A stretch of DNA of 64,000 nt from Providencia rustigianii DSM 4541 (GCF_000156395.1 NZ_GG703818.1:644326-708325), one strand, 5' to 3'; shown: positions 35,693 to 45,721, numbered from the stretch's first letter. The notes: generated by a model not told the origin, from the letters alone. Numbers and translations: made by a program.

Positions 35693-36128
35693 GTCGCATT
35701 CCTCACATTAATCAATCTTCACTATCCGATAAGTATAGTTTCTATTTTTATAGTCTATAGTTAATATAAGCTCAAAAATGCAACCGATGTTTGATAAGGA
35801 ACAAAAACGAAAACTATTAGTCCATTTCGAGCATAAAAAAGCGCGAATTCGTGATTCCTCTCACAAAATAATTTACATTTCTAGTTCCATTCCATTCACA
35901 AATCGCATTTACTATGCAGCCAGATAAACAAAAACAATAATTGTGCGTTAGATTACAGATAAAATGTTTTTTAACGATTACCATTGAGCGCAATTAAGAA
36001 AATAAAAGCGCTTTATAAAACTCGATTATTTTCGTTTTTGTTACTTCACCAATAATAAACGCTCAACATTTCGACAACAAATGTGAAATGAGGCGTAAAT
36101 AAATAATTAGCATGCCATCGGAGGCTTT
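35693..36128. promoter_or_regulatory. Divergent glpABC/glpTQ control region
   Basis: 436 AT-rich bases with both promoters. A perfect 14-base sequence occurs in opposite orientations: AACAAAAACGAAAA at 35800-35813 and TTTTCGTTTTTGTT at 36029-36042, placed about 110 and 90 bases from the glpA and glpT starts. Both contain a good half-match to the GlpR operator (ATTTTCG / CGAAAACT), so they are candidate GlpR sites, perhaps joined by looping. CRP and FNR sites are expected from E. coli but I cannot assign them. Confidence 0.5.
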
Positions 36129-37478
36129 ATGTTACGCATGTTTAAACCAGCTCCTCATATCGAGCGGTTGCCCGCTGATAAGATAGACCCTGTCTATCGT
36201 AAATTACGCTGGCAGATTTTTCTGGGGATTTTCTTCGGTTACGCAGCATACTATTTAGTTAGAAAAAACTTCGCCCTTGCAATGCCTTACCTTGTAGAAC
36301 AAGGTTTCTCTAAAGGTGACCTTGGTTTTGCATTATCAGGAATTTCAATCGCCTATGGTTTTTCTAAGTTCATCATGGGTTCATTCTCTGACCGAGCAAA
36401 CCCTCGCTACTTCTTACCAGCAGGTTTGATTCTCGCCTCCCTCGTCATGCTATTCATGGGCTTCGTACCATGGGCAACCTCTAGCATCATGGTGATGTTC
36501 GTGCTGCTGTTCTTATGTGGTTGGTTCCAAGGTATGGGTTGGCCTCCTTGCGGACGTACCATGGTTCACTGGTGGTCACAAAAAGAACGTGGCGGTATCG
36601 TATCTGTTTGGAACTGTGCGCATAACGTAGGTGGTGGTCTTCCTCCACTACTGTTCCTGTTAGGTATGGCATGGTTTAACGACTGGAAAGCGGCGCTGTA
36701 TATGCCTGCATTGGCTGCGATTTTAGTCGCACTGATCGCTTTCGCATTAATGCGCGATACTCCACAATCTTGTGGTCTTCCACCAATTGAAGAGTACAAA
36801 AACGATTATCCAACAGACTATAAAGCGTCTGATGAAGAAGAATTAACTGCAAAAGCTATCTTCATGAAGTATGTGTTCCCTAACAAACTTCTGTGGATGA
36901 TCGCCATTGCTAACGTATTTGTTTACTTACTGCGTTACGGTGTTCTTGACTGGTCACCAACTTACCTGCGTGAAGTGAAACACTTCACCATGGATAAATC
37001 CTCATGGGCTTACTTCATGTATGAGTACGCGGGTATCCCAGGAACGCTGTTATGTGGTTGGATGTCGGATAAAGTCTTCCGCGGAAACCGTGGTGCTACA
37101 GGCGTGTTCTTCATGACCTTAGTGACTATTGCAACTATCGTATTCTGGATGAACCCTCCGGGTAACCCTGGTATTGATATGGCATGTATGCTGATCATCG
37201 GTTTCTTAATCTACGGTCCAGTAATGCTGATTGGTCTACACGCTCTTGAACTTGCACCTAAAAAAGCGGCAGGTACTGCGGCAGGTTTCACCGGATTATT
37301 CGGTTACCTCGGTGGTTCAGTCGCAGCAAGCGCCATTGTTGGTTATACCGTTGACTACTTCGGTTGGGACGGTGGTTTCGCTGTCATGATCGGTGGTTCA
37401 GCACTAGCAGTTGTCTTACTGTTCATCGTTATGCTGAGCGAAAGCAAGCATAAACGCGAATTAGCTAACAACCGTTAA
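36129..37478 (+). CDS. glpT: Glycerol-3-phosphate/phosphate antiporter GlpT
   Basis: GlpT is the inner-membrane exchanger of glycerol 3-phosphate for phosphate, and the entry route of fosfomycin in related species. The protein has 449 aa and twelve helices. [15 protein letters not shown] after helix 1 includes the substrate-binding arginine region, and [12 protein letters not shown] and [13 protein letters not shown] are conserved. A GGAGG ribosome binding site precedes the ATG. The codon choice is markedly less AT-biased than in neighbouring accessory genes, as for a well-expressed gene. Confidence 0.97.
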   Translation: MLRMFKPAPHIERLPADKIDPVYRKLRWQIFLGIFFGYAAYYLVRKNFALAMPYLVEQGFSKGDLGFALSGISIAYGFSKFIMGSFSDRANPRYFLPAGLILASLVMLFMGFVPWATSSIMVMFVLLFLCGWFQGMGWPPCGRTMVHWWSQKERGGIVSVWNCAHNVGGGLPPLLFLLGMAWFNDWKAALYMPALAAILVALIAFALMRDTPQSCGLPPIEEYKNDYPTDYKASDEEELTAKAIFMKYVFPNKLLWMIAIANVFVYLLRYGVLDWSPTYLREVKHFTMDKSSWAYFMYEYAGIPGTLLCGWMSDKVFRGNRGATGVFFMTLVTIATIVFWMNPPGNPGIDMACMLIIGFLIYGPVMLIGLHALELAPKKAAGTAAGFTGLFGYLGGSVAASAIVGYTVDYFGWDGGFAVMIGGSALAVVLLFIVMLSESKHKRELANNR

Positions 37479-37512
37479 GCCTCAGCTTAAGTTGTACTAA
37501 CTCACTGAATTG

Positions 37513-37550
37513 ATGGGTTATATCAATAAAAGGATATAGCCCATTTTTTT
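37513..37550 (+). terminator. Terminator between glpT and glpQ
   Basis: A 12-base stem (ATGGGTTATATC with GATATAGCCCAT) followed by seven T residues ending at 37550. Lying inside glpTQ, it could lower glpQ expression relative to glpT; a small set of repeats (ACCTATAAA) lies between it and glpQ. Confidence 0.85.
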
Positions 37551-37644
37551 ACCCAAAATTTGTTACCTCGAGCTTATATACCTACAAACTATTTACCTAT
37601 AAAGCTGTTTACCTATAAACAATGAGTACCAAGGAGATTTACTG

Positions 37645-38718
37645 ATGAATTTTCAATTAAAAACATTAGTTGCAAGTATGGTCTTAGTGATGTCTGTATC
37701 CGCCGCTGCCGAAACAGCGGGTAAAGTGGTTATTGCGCATCGTGGTGCAAGCGGCTACTTACCGGAACATACATTACCAGCTAAAGCGATGGCTTATGCA
37801 CAAGGCGCTGATTTCTTAGAACAAGATTTAGTGATGACTAAAGACAATGAACTAGTTGTCCTGCATGACCATTATCTGGATCGTGTTACTGATGTCGCGG
37901 ATAAATTCCCAAATCGCGCACGTAAAGACGGACGTTATTACGCGATTGACTTTACTTTACCTGAAATCAAATCCCTGCAATTTACTGAAGGTTTCGACAT
38001 TGTTGATGGTAAAAAAGTTCAGAGCTACCCAAATCGTTTCCCAATGGGTAAATCTGACTTTCGTGTTCACACTTTCCAAGAAGAAATTGAATTTATTCAA
38101 GGTTTGAACAAATCAACAGGTAAAAACATTGGTATTTATCCAGAAATCAAAGCGCCTTGGTTCCACCAGCAAGAAGGCAAGGATATCACCAAGAAAACCT
38201 TAGAAGTCCTGAAAGAGTATGGCTACACCACGAAAGACTCTAATGTTTATCTGCAATCATTTGATCCGAATGATCTGAAGCGCATTAAAACTGAATTGAT
38301 GCCTAAAATGGGCATGGATTTAAAACTGGTTCAGTTAATTGCTTATACCGATTGGGAAGAAACTCAAGAGAAGAAACCTGATGGGACTTGGGTAAACTAT
38401 AATTATGATTGGATGATGAAGCCGGGTGCGATGAAAGAGATTGCAACCTACGCAGATGGCATTGGCCCTGACTACCATATGCTGGTGAGTGAAGATTCCA
38501 CACCAACCAATATCAAAATTAACGGTATGGTGAAGGAAGCTCATGAAAATAACATGGCGGTTCATCCATTCACAATTCGCGTCGACAAACTGCCTAAATA
38601 TGCCAAAGATGGTCAGCAGTTGTATGAAATCATCTACAACCAAGCGGATGTTGATGGCGCCTTTACCGACTTCCCTGATTTAGGCGTGAAATTTTTAGAG
38701 CAGCAAAAACAGAAATAA
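37645..38718 (+). CDS. glpQ: Periplasmic glycerophosphodiester phosphodiesterase GlpQ
   Basis: GlpQ hydrolyses deacylated phospholipids such as glycerophosphocholine in the periplasm, releasing glycerol 3-phosphate for GlpT. The 357-aa protein has a signal peptide ending near VSAAAE. The catalytic region IAHRGASGYLPEHT, the metal ligands in DFLEQDLVMTKDNELVVLHD, and IYPEIKAPWFHQQEGKD are conserved. A strong AAGGAGA ribosome binding site precedes the ATG. Confidence 0.96.
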   Translation: MNFQLKTLVASMVLVMSVSAAAETAGKVVIAHRGASGYLPEHTLPAKAMAYAQGADFLEQDLVMTKDNELVVLHDHYLDRVTDVADKFPNRARKDGRYYAIDFTLPEIKSLQFTEGFDIVDGKKVQSYPNRFPMGKSDFRVHTFQEEIEFIQGLNKSTGKNIGIYPEIKAPWFHQQEGKDITKKTLEVLKEYGYTTKDSNVYLQSFDPNDLKRIKTELMPKMGMDLKLVQLIAYTDWEETQEKKPDGTWVNYNYDWMMKPGAMKEIATYADGIGPDYHMLVSEDSTPTNIKINGMVKEAHENNMAVHPFTIRVDKLPKYAKDGQQLYEIIYNQADVDGAFTDFPDLGVKFLEQQKQK

Positions 38719-38727
38719 TTTTCTTTC

Positions 38728-38767
38728 ACTCCCCCTTGTCAATTGCAATCCAATGACTCGGGGGAGT
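38728..38767 (+). terminator. glpQ terminator
   Basis: Hairpin with eight-base arms ACTCCCCC and GGGGGAGT and an internal loop region, followed by TTATT, directly after the glpQ stop. The T-run is short. Confidence 0.65.
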
Positions 38768-38848
38768 TTATTCAACTAAAATAACGCGGCTATCGTAAGA
38801 CTGTAGTTCATGCACATTTTAATACAATTTTATGCGTCAAATTAACCT

Positions 38849-39973
38849 TTAAGCCTGAATTTGTTGCAGTAAAAATTGCGTCCCGTTTTGATGAACAATA
38901 AGACCGCAATGGGAATATTCACACACCAGAGACAAAGCCACCACATGACGCGCAATACCGCCTTTGCCTAAAAGTGTATCAATGTCATAAAGGCGTTCTG
39001 ATAAATGAGGCACATTCTGTCGGGCATAGTTTTCGATACACTTTCCTTTATCGTTATCCTCTACACCACTGTGCCAAATTCCATCTAATTGTTCACCCGA
39101 ATACTGGAATTCACACTGTGTTTTCAATGCGTCAGGGAATGACTCTATATCCGTGGATATAGGGCGCAGAAGTTTCGCTTTGATAGGAGCGCGTAAACGC
39201 TCGAAGAACCCTTGGGGTGCAAGTAATAAACTCGCGGCTTCTTCACTTGCTGCCGAATCTAATTGAAACGCTAAAATCGCGTATAACTTGGGTTCAAATG
39301 AATTTTCATACAGTGCTAACAACCATTCACTTAATGAGTCATATGGCAATGTTTCAACGGATTCAAGCTCTAATGATAAGCGCATGGCTTCCTGCTGAAT
39401 GAGTGCTGGCCAATCAGCCTCGTTTTCTTCTGTTTGCCAATATAGGGTAATCGGCTGAGTGAGGGCATGTTGATGGTAATATTCGGCAATGGGGGCAAGT
39501 AACTTTCGCACCGCCATTTCTTGTTTCTCCCATAAAGAAAGTGATTTGAAGGCGCTTAATTGCAATATATTGTCTTTATTAGGTGGCAATGAAGATAAAG
39601 AAACCCCCTCTTGATTCTCTTCATCGACTTGAGTTAACCGGGTATCCGTTAGTATCCCAATGTGCTTGCCAGCCCAATAATGCCATTCTTGACGGGCATC
39701 ATCTAACATATTGGTAAACTGCCGATGGTCATATGACGTTATCGAATAAACCAATAGGCGAATAAACAGCATAACAACCACTGGAAGAACACCAAATAAA
39801 GCGATTATTTGATTATTACTGACTTCACTAGACAATACCCCAATTGAAGATAAATAAATGCCTATGCCAAATCCGATAACACCAATAATCACGACCAAGA
39901 ACAACCAAAGCATCAAGCGAGGTAATTTAGGCTCACGTGGATGCTCTAAAGAGGGAGTTTTCCAGCTCATCAT
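38849..39973 (-). CDS. Unrecognised membrane protein of the T6SS PAAR locus, 374 aa
   Basis: I do not recognise the family. Two N-terminal helices (about residues 21-46 and 56-80) are followed by a soluble domain of about 290 residues with no motif I can name. Its start overlaps the PAAR gene by four bases, which implies co-translation with PAAR. In type VI secretion islands the gene after a PAAR gene is often an effector, adaptor or immunity protein, so a role of that kind is likely, with the membrane anchor favouring immunity or an envelope accessory function. It is the last gene of the island. Confidence 0.75.
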   Translation of the reverse strand: MMSWKTPSLEHPREPKLPRLMLWLFLVVIIGVIGFGIGIYLSSIGVLSSEVSNNQIIALFGVLPVVVMLFIRLLVYSITSYDHRQFTNMLDDARQEWHYWAGKHIGILTDTRLTQVDEENQEGVSLSSLPPNKDNILQLSAFKSLSLWEKQEMAVRKLLAPIAEYYHQHALTQPITLYWQTEENEADWPALIQQEAMRLSLELESVETLPYDSLSEWLLALYENSFEPKLYAILAFQLDSAASEEAASLLLAPQGFFERLRAPIKAKLLRPISTDIESFPDALKTQCEFQYSGEQLDGIWHSGVEDNDKGKCIENYARQNVPHLSERLYDIDTLLGKGGIARHVVALSLVCEYSHCGLIVHQNGTQFLLQQIQA

Positions 39974-40233
39974 GATTGTTCACCCGACGATGACAGGCTT
40001 GCAATAAGGGTACAGCCACATTCGGTTTGAAAACCATTCAGTGCCGCCTGACGACCGGATATTAAAATGCGCGTTGAACCAGGTAAAATCGCATTAACTC
40101 CATGACCTTTTTTCGGACAATTCACTTTGTCTCCCACTAAAGCTATCGGTTTGCCGTACATCACCGAACCAGAAGCCGTGATCACTTCGCCGCCATGAGT
40201 GGTTTTGTCACCTAATCGAACAAGTGCGCGCAT
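39970..40233 (-). CDS. PAAR-domain protein (type VI secretion spike tip)
   Basis: An 87-aa stand-alone PAAR protein. It begins with the RLGDKTTHGGEVITAS repeat, followed by ALVGDKVNCPKKGHG and ILPGSTRILISGRQAALNG. Histidine and cysteine residues in these loops form the zinc-binding tip. PAAR proteins cap the VgrG spike and can carry effectors. It lies 23 bases downstream of the 472-aa exported protein gene and overlaps the next gene by four bases. Confidence 0.92.
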   Translation of the reverse strand: MRALVRLGDKTTHGGEVITASGSVMYGKPIALVGDKVNCPKKGHGVNAILPGSTRILISGRQAALNGFQTECGCTLIASLSSSGEQS

Positions 40234-40256
40234 GTTAAAATCCTTTTATTGATAAA

Positions 40257-41675
40257 TTATTTTTCCATACGTTGAAGTGGGATCAGAAAAGAGGCACCGC
40301 CTATCCCTGGTTCACTAATAGTACGCCCATAAAGATAATGTATATTTCTTAGATCTTCTTCTGATGGTGTTACCCCCCAAATCCGACCTAAATATTGTCG
40401 AAGTTTTTCAAAACTATTCGGTGACATTTGACTGTAATCCATTAGATAAACATAAGAGTTATCGCCATCGGAGCCAATATTTGCATAGCAATAAGGCTTA
40501 CCTTCCATTAAAGCACTGATGATCCCTCTTTCATCATTATTTCCTTTAGTTATTGTTATCTCGCTTACAGAACCACTTTTCATTCCTTTACGATAAAAAA
40601 TACCTGACTCTGAATAAAGCTTAAAAGCCGCATCGCCCGCCAATGTTTCATCTGAAAAATAAAGCTCATGGGCAATATCTATAATGTGGCTTTCGGGTAA
40701 ATTAGCAGGAATACCAAAAATACCAATTAGGTCTGCTGGGCATTCGCCAGTTGGCATGATCCCCCCATTACCTGAGAAACGTTTATTTCCAGAAAGATAA
40801 TTTTGCTCTTTTAAGTTTTGATGTTTTTTCGCAGAAATTCTTTCGGCTTCATATTTTGCATCGATAATCTGTGTACGCTGTTCCTCTGATTTATAAGGAA
40901 CAATACCAATACTCAAAAAAGGCTTATTTTGATTATATTCAGAGCTTGTTGATGCCATATTAAATTGCCAACTTTTTTTCAATTGGCATTGCTGCTTCAT
41001 TGCTTCAGTTAGCTTAATTTTCCCTGAATTATCATAGGTAATATCAAAATAATTAGTCAGAGCGTAAAGACTTTCAGATTCATTTTTTCTCTCAACTGAA
41101 AATACCGTATTTGAACATGTTAATATTTTGAAGGTGTTTATTACCGTAGGGACTGTTAATATCTCAGAAACTCCACCGTTATTTTCATGAGCAGTGACAC
41201 CAGTATCGATTAATTTATTATTCTGATAAATCCAATAAGGTTCTGATTCATAATGGCTTGAATTTTTGCCAAAAAAAGTGAACGCTACATAATTATTTTT
41301 TGAAGGTGGGTTATCAACTTCTTCCATATCAAAATACGTATGAGGTGAATAAAATGCATAAAGTTCACCTTGTTCACTTTTATTCGGTAAATAGGCACCA
41401 TAAACCCCCGTTGATGTACGGATCAACCAAGATTCACTTTTATTATTATCATGTGACTTTGTGAATATTCGCCCTTTATAATCAGTCTTCCCTGATTCGA
41501 TAATATGACCATTTTTCATTAGTTGATATGGAATATTTTCACTTCTATCAATAGATACAAGTAAGAAAGGGGTGTCTTTTTCTTTTGCTTGTGAAGAAAA
41601 AACACTTAACAGAGCAAGTGACAAAATACCGATAGGTTTAAGTAATAGTTTAAATAATTTCGTTTTGTATTTCAT
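40257..41675 (-). CDS. Unrecognised exported protein of the T6SS island, 472 aa
   Basis: I do not recognise this protein. A signal peptide of about 30 residues (ILSLALLSVFSSQA then KEKD) predicts export to the periplasm. The body has two parts that may be repeated beta domains: residues 35-250 rich in Tyr/Asn/Ser strands, and residues 300-470 including GECPADLIGIFGIP and LMEGKPYCYANIG. Its place between probable immunity lipoproteins and a PAAR gene suggests an effector-neutralising periplasmic protein or an effector-associated factor. The composition is more AT-rich than housekeeping neighbours. Confidence 0.75.
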   Translation of the reverse strand: MKYKTKLFKLLLKPIGILSLALLSVFSSQAKEKDTPFLLVSIDRSENIPYQLMKNGHIIESGKTDYKGRIFTKSHDNNKSESWLIRTSTGVYGAYLPNKSEQGELYAFYSPHTYFDMEEVDNPPSKNNYVAFTFFGKNSSHYESEPYWIYQNNKLIDTGVTAHENNGGVSEILTVPTVINTFKILTCSNTVFSVERKNESESLYALTNYFDITYDNSGKIKLTEAMKQQCQLKKSWQFNMASTSSEYNQNKPFLSIGIVPYKSEEQRTQIIDAKYEAERISAKKHQNLKEQNYLSGNKRFSGNGGIMPTGECPADLIGIFGIPANLPESHIIDIAHELYFSDETLAGDAAFKLYSESGIFYRKGMKSGSVSEITITKGNNDERGIISALMEGKPYCYANIGSDGDNSYVYLMDYSQMSPNSFEKLRQYLGRIWGVTPSEEDLRNIHYLYGRTISEPGIGGASFLIPLQRMEK

Positions 41676-41817
41676 ATAGTTCCTTTATATTCAATGTGAT
41701 ATTTCTATTGATAAATTAAAATTTTTTTATCTACTAAAAAAATAAACCGTACTCCCCTCCCCGCTTTTAAAATTTGCTAAGCATTTTATTGTGAGATAAA
41801 AAAAAGATTCATCTTGG

Positions 41818-42801
41818 TTATTGCCCCTCAGCCTGTTTTTTATATTCAAAGGTGCCATCCCATTCAGGGAGTTCGGCAGGTGGGAGAGGAACGATTTTAT
41901 CGATATCGGGGAATTTGGCTCTAGGATTAAGTGAAAGCTCTTTTTCTATCAATTTATAACGACGAACCCTTTCAGGATCAACATGTTGTTCCATATAGTA
42001 TATTTCATTCTTAGGGTCTGATGTGTTAAAACTTTCAGATAACTTATACGCTGATTGATCGCTACCATATCGGATAGCTAATTGATAGTATTTCAGTGCC
42101 TGACTATAATTTTTATCACGAACTTCATAATTCATCGCAAGAGAATAAGCTGCGTCTGTATTACCTTGTTTAGCCGCACAATCGAGTAGTTTTCTGCCTA
42201 AGTCCAAACGATACAACGGAGTTCTCGCATTAAGGAATTGCTCCGAAATGGCAAGTTGTCCTTCTGGATTCCCCATTATTGCGGCTTTTAAAAAATAACG
42301 CATCGCTGCATCTGAGTCTTGTTTTACTCCGAAACCTCTTTGGAGATAAGTCCCCATAATGTAATAACCAAAGGGAATATCCATTTGTATCAGTTGCTCA
42401 ACTAAATCAATCACCTCTTCAGAGCGTTTTTTACCTATCATAGGTTCAGCTTGACCTGTTGCTATCATATTCTGTAAGTTACCTATAGCTTTGTAATGTT
42501 TTTTTTCAGCCGCTTGACGATACAATGTAGCAATATGACCAAAATCTTTAGGACCTTTTTTAATTTCTAAGCGACGTGCTTCTTTAAACCAAGCATCAGC
42601 TTCGGGATCTAATGGTGGAAAACTGTCTTTTTCTTGTACACAGGTAAAAGTTAAATCCGGTTCGGTTTTTTGAGCCGGCGGCTCTTCCTTTTTATCCATC
42701 GGATTGCAAGCGCTCAGCATCAATATGCTACAAATCAATGCACCGCATTTAAATATGCGACGAGTGACGTATTGATGATGAAATAAAAAGGAACGATTCA
42801 T
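41818..42801 (-). CDS. Sel1-repeat lipoprotein, probable Tle5 immunity protein (copy 2)
   Basis: A 327-aa lipoprotein with lipobox LSAC (Cys32) followed by Sel1-type helical repeats, for example AMRYFLKAAIMGNPEGQLAIS and ALKYYQLAIRYGSDQSAYKLS. The C-terminal segment FPDIDKIVPLPPAELPEWDG is shared with the adjacent paralogue and resembles the DUF6396 family. Sel1-repeat lipoproteins in tandem are known immunity partners of PLD-type T6SS effectors (Tli5b in Pseudomonas), so periplasmic protection from the neighbouring phospholipase is likely. The first 18 residues before the hydrophobic stretch are unusually long for a lipoprotein signal, and a later start is possible. Confidence 0.85.
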   Translation of the reverse strand: MNRSFLFHHQYVTRRIFKCGALICSILMLSACNPMDKKEEPPAQKTEPDLTFTCVQEKDSFPPLDPEADAWFKEARRLEIKKGPKDFGHIATLYRQAAEKKHYKAIGNLQNMIATGQAEPMIGKKRSEEVIDLVEQLIQMDIPFGYYIMGTYLQRGFGVKQDSDAAMRYFLKAAIMGNPEGQLAISEQFLNARTPLYRLDLGRKLLDCAAKQGNTDAAYSLAMNYEVRDKNYSQALKYYQLAIRYGSDQSAYKLSESFNTSDPKNEIYYMEQHVDPERVRRYKLIEKELSLNPRAKFPDIDKIVPLPPAELPEWDGTFEYKKQAEGQ

Positions 42802-42806
42802 CTTGG

Positions 42807-43772
42807 TTATTGCCCCTCTGCCTGTTTTTTATATTCAAACGTGCCATCCCATTCAGGGAGTTCAGCAGGGGGAAGTGGAACGATTTTATCAATATCGGGG
42901 AATTTGGCTATTTCATCAGAAGCGTCGATTTCTTTGACTATTGCATAATAACGTAATGAACGTTCTTTATCAGGTTTTACGCCAAGATAATCAATACTTC
43001 CTAATATTGTTTTTGGGTCAAAAGCACCAGTTAAAGTTGACGCTGAATGTCGATACCCATTTTTTGTAGATAGCTGATAATATTTTAATGTTCCACCAGT
43101 ATCTTCTTCAACATTCCATAAGTAATTTGCCAGACGATATGCGGCTTCTCCATTACCTTGATTTGCAGAGCAATCCAACATTTTTTTCCCAATATCAGGG
43201 CGATAAGCTGGATTATCTCTGTCCGATAAACGTTGAGATACAAAAATATCGCCAATCACATATTGGGCTTCGGGACTGCCTAAATCCGCAGCTTGACGAA
43301 AGTAAGCTAAAGCTTTAGTACGATCAGCGACGACTCCATAACCCGTATCGAGGTAGTGCCCCATTTGGTAATAACCATAGCTGATATCCAATTTAGCCAT
43401 TTTTTGAATAATGTCCCACACCTCTTGAGCAGGGCCTTTACCTTCAATGGGGGGAACTTTGCCATAACTGATTAAGTTGCTTAAGTTAAGCATGGCTTTA
43501 GGGTGATTACGTTCTGCGGCTTTACGGTAAAGTGCACCAATTTGAGCATAATCCCGTTGAGATTTATTGGCCTTTTCAAGTTCACGGGCTTGTTTAAACC
43601 AAATATCGGCTTCAGGATCAACGGGAGGTAGCGTGTTTTTTTCATACACACAGGTGAACGTTAAATCGGGTTCGTTTTTTTGAGCCACAATGACATCCTT
43701 TTTATCTATCGGTTTACAACTAACAAGTACCAGTAAGCTACACAGTAATACGCAATATTTAGTTAATGACAT
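42807..43772 (-). CDS. Sel1-repeat lipoprotein, probable Tle5 immunity protein (copy 1)
   Basis: A 321-aa paralogue of the next gene, with a clear lipoprotein signal (LLVLVSC, Cys19), Sel1 repeats such as ALAYFRQAADLGSPEAQYVIG and the same C-terminal 31 residues. It lies 3 bases after the phospholipase fragment and 5 bases before copy 2. The divergence in the middle against identity at the 3' ends suggests duplication followed by diversification, as expected for immunity genes facing changing effectors. Confidence 0.85.
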   Translation of the reverse strand: MSLTKYCVLLCSLLVLVSCKPIDKKDVIVAQKNEPDLTFTCVYEKNTLPPVDPEADIWFKQARELEKANKSQRDYAQIGALYRKAAERNHPKAMLNLSNLISYGKVPPIEGKGPAQEVWDIIQKMAKLDISYGYYQMGHYLDTGYGVVADRTKALAYFRQAADLGSPEAQYVIGDIFVSQRLSDRDNPAYRPDIGKKMLDCSANQGNGEAAYRLANYLWNVEEDTGGTLKYYQLSTKNGYRHSASTLTGAFDPKTILGSIDYLGVKPDKERSLRYYAIVKEIDASDEIAKFPDIDKIVPLPPAELPEWDGTFEYKKQAEGQ

Positions 43773-43775
43773 TAT

Positions 43776-44351
43776 TTAATCCGTATTTTCTAGCCCAATC
43801 GTTTTATCCTCAAAGGGAATGAGTGAACTTATTGGTTTTTGATTACTATTTTTAATTTTTGCATTGTTTTTACTAATTAAAACCCAGTTTTTAAACTCCG
43901 TATCTAAATCACCAGAAACACTTCCCGTTCCTTTATGTAGCCCCCACAAATTTTCCCGCAATGGCTTAACAATCGGAAAAATATCCGTATCTTGCAGTAT
44001 CACCGCAATTTCAGTGTCAAATGCCATACTGCGTAAATTGATATTGGCAGAGCCTTGAATTAAAAAGGTGTCATCCACTAAGGTTAGCTTGCTGTGGACA
44101 TACACCGATTGCCAGCGGTCAGAATCAGGGGAAACTAACGTGCAAATCACGCTCTTAAACCCCTCAATGGTTTCTTCCTGAATATCATCAGGGTTAACGA
44201 CATCAATTGGGGCTAACACCTGACCGTTTCGGGTCGATGCCATGACATTATTTACCGTATCTCGATACGCAGCATGCTCCCGCATCAAATCACGGCGACC
44301 TAGCGTTTCCAGCATCTTGTAGGTTTGATACCCTCCGACTTCATTCGAGTT
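43776..44351 (-). pseudogene. 3' half of a phospholipase D-type T6SS effector (Tle5-like)
   Basis: The open frame from the internal ATG at 44315 gives 179 residues with a single HKD phospholipase D motif: VHSKLTLVDD with His74, Lys76 and Asp81, then GSANINLRSM. PLD-type Tle5 effectors need two such motifs, so this is the C-terminal half only. In the same frame homologous-looking sequence continues upstream (NEVGGYQTYKMLETLGRRDL) until about 44350, where it runs into vgrG. The full effector has been cut by the same event that shortened vgrG. Confidence 0.85.
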
Positions 44352-45721
44352 AAGGGGAAGTGTATTCCGTAGGTATCTCCCGCATAGGGTTTCGCCAGCC
44401 GCACGGGCATACTTTCATAGCCCGTCGGTTTTTCATCACGGTCTGCATCAAATTTGACCCAATAAAAGCCATGCTCATCTTGATGGGCGTAGATATCGTT
44501 GGTTTTAACACTGGTAATCCGTGCCGTTAACGTGCCTGCAATCACCGGACGTGGCTTAAGGATCGGGCGCCAACACAAGGCTTCGGTGTACGGCGCCGCA
44601 TCAAACTGAATCACTAACGCGCTGCTGCGACTGCCTGAAAAACGCAATCTCGTGATTAAGATTTCCGATTGAAAATCCGTGGGCAACGTGGACGGCAATT
44701 GGCTGTCGATGATTTTGAAAACCATTAATGGCGTCAGGCGAGGGGAATTACTTTTTCCTCGCAGTACCGTTTGACGTGCGAGAAAGCGTTCATGGTCAAG
44801 TCGTGACCAAAAATGCGCCGTTTCTGTTTCGGGTTGGTATTTTTCACCGCGCTCAAGGTGGCGGGGTTTGTAGTGGTAAACGTCACCATAGTTGATATTC
44901 TCACCTTCACCTCGAGTCATGTCCGTCTCAATGGATTGCAGGGTTAGCATCGCTTGGCGGTGATTATAATCTTTGGCGGTGACACTGCGCTCGACCACTT
45001 GGTGACGCAGTGATAATCCCCACACACTCTCCACGCCATTATCACTCATGCCAGAGGGACTATTGAGTGGCAGTTGTAAATCATACACATAGGCGCGTTG
45101 GCTATCGCCAAAGTGAATTATCTCAGTCTTCGTGTCAGCTTGAAGACTAAAGGAATAGAAAATCCCCACTTCACTGAGTAAACGCTCAATAAATTGCCAG
45201 TCGCTTTCATTGATTTGGTTGATTTGCTCCCGCTTGGGGTATTGGCGCTGTAAGTGAAACTCAAATTCCCAGCCCTGCATTTGGTGTTCACGCAAGATAA
45301 GCTCAATGACTTCAGGCACAGATTGATTGAGGAAAAACCGATGCGAACGTATTTGATGGCGTAGCAGCGACACAAATGGTTCGATAACAATTTGGTACAG
45401 AGCTTCATCCACTGAACCGGACAACCGCTTAAAATGCGTGATCACACCATGTACCCGTTTTTGAGGTTCATTCAACGAACTTAAGGCGGCCAATGGGATA
45501 GTCGGGGATGAAAAGGTAAAGTGAGTGCTGCGACGAAGAAGCCGTTGGGCTTGCAGGTTTTTGTCTGGGGACGTAAAGGTAATCTGGTAACGATAAGTCT
45601 CACTAATGGCTTCTCGTCCAATGAACGACTCAACATCTAATGGCGTCTGGCAGTCTTGAATAGCCAGTTGATAGCGATTGTGGGATTGAAGTGACCGTTG
45701 TGCAGCATCCAGCAAGCTCAT
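44300..45721 (-). pseudogene. VgrG spike protein truncated in the gp5-like domain
   Basis: The N-terminal gp27-like part of VgrG is intact: FIGREAISETYRYQITFTS, RVHGVITHFKRL and the ESDWQFIERLLSEVGIFYSF block. The gp5-like OB-fold starts (GFYWVKFDADRDE, then PYAGDTYGIHFPL) but homology stops at about 44351, where a normal VgrG continues for one to two hundred residues. The last 16 residues (TRMKSEG...) are out-of-frame effector sequence. I chose the ATG at 45721 because AGAAGGAA lies eight bases upstream. It lacks the beta-helix needle, so it cannot build a normal spike. Confidence 0.88.
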
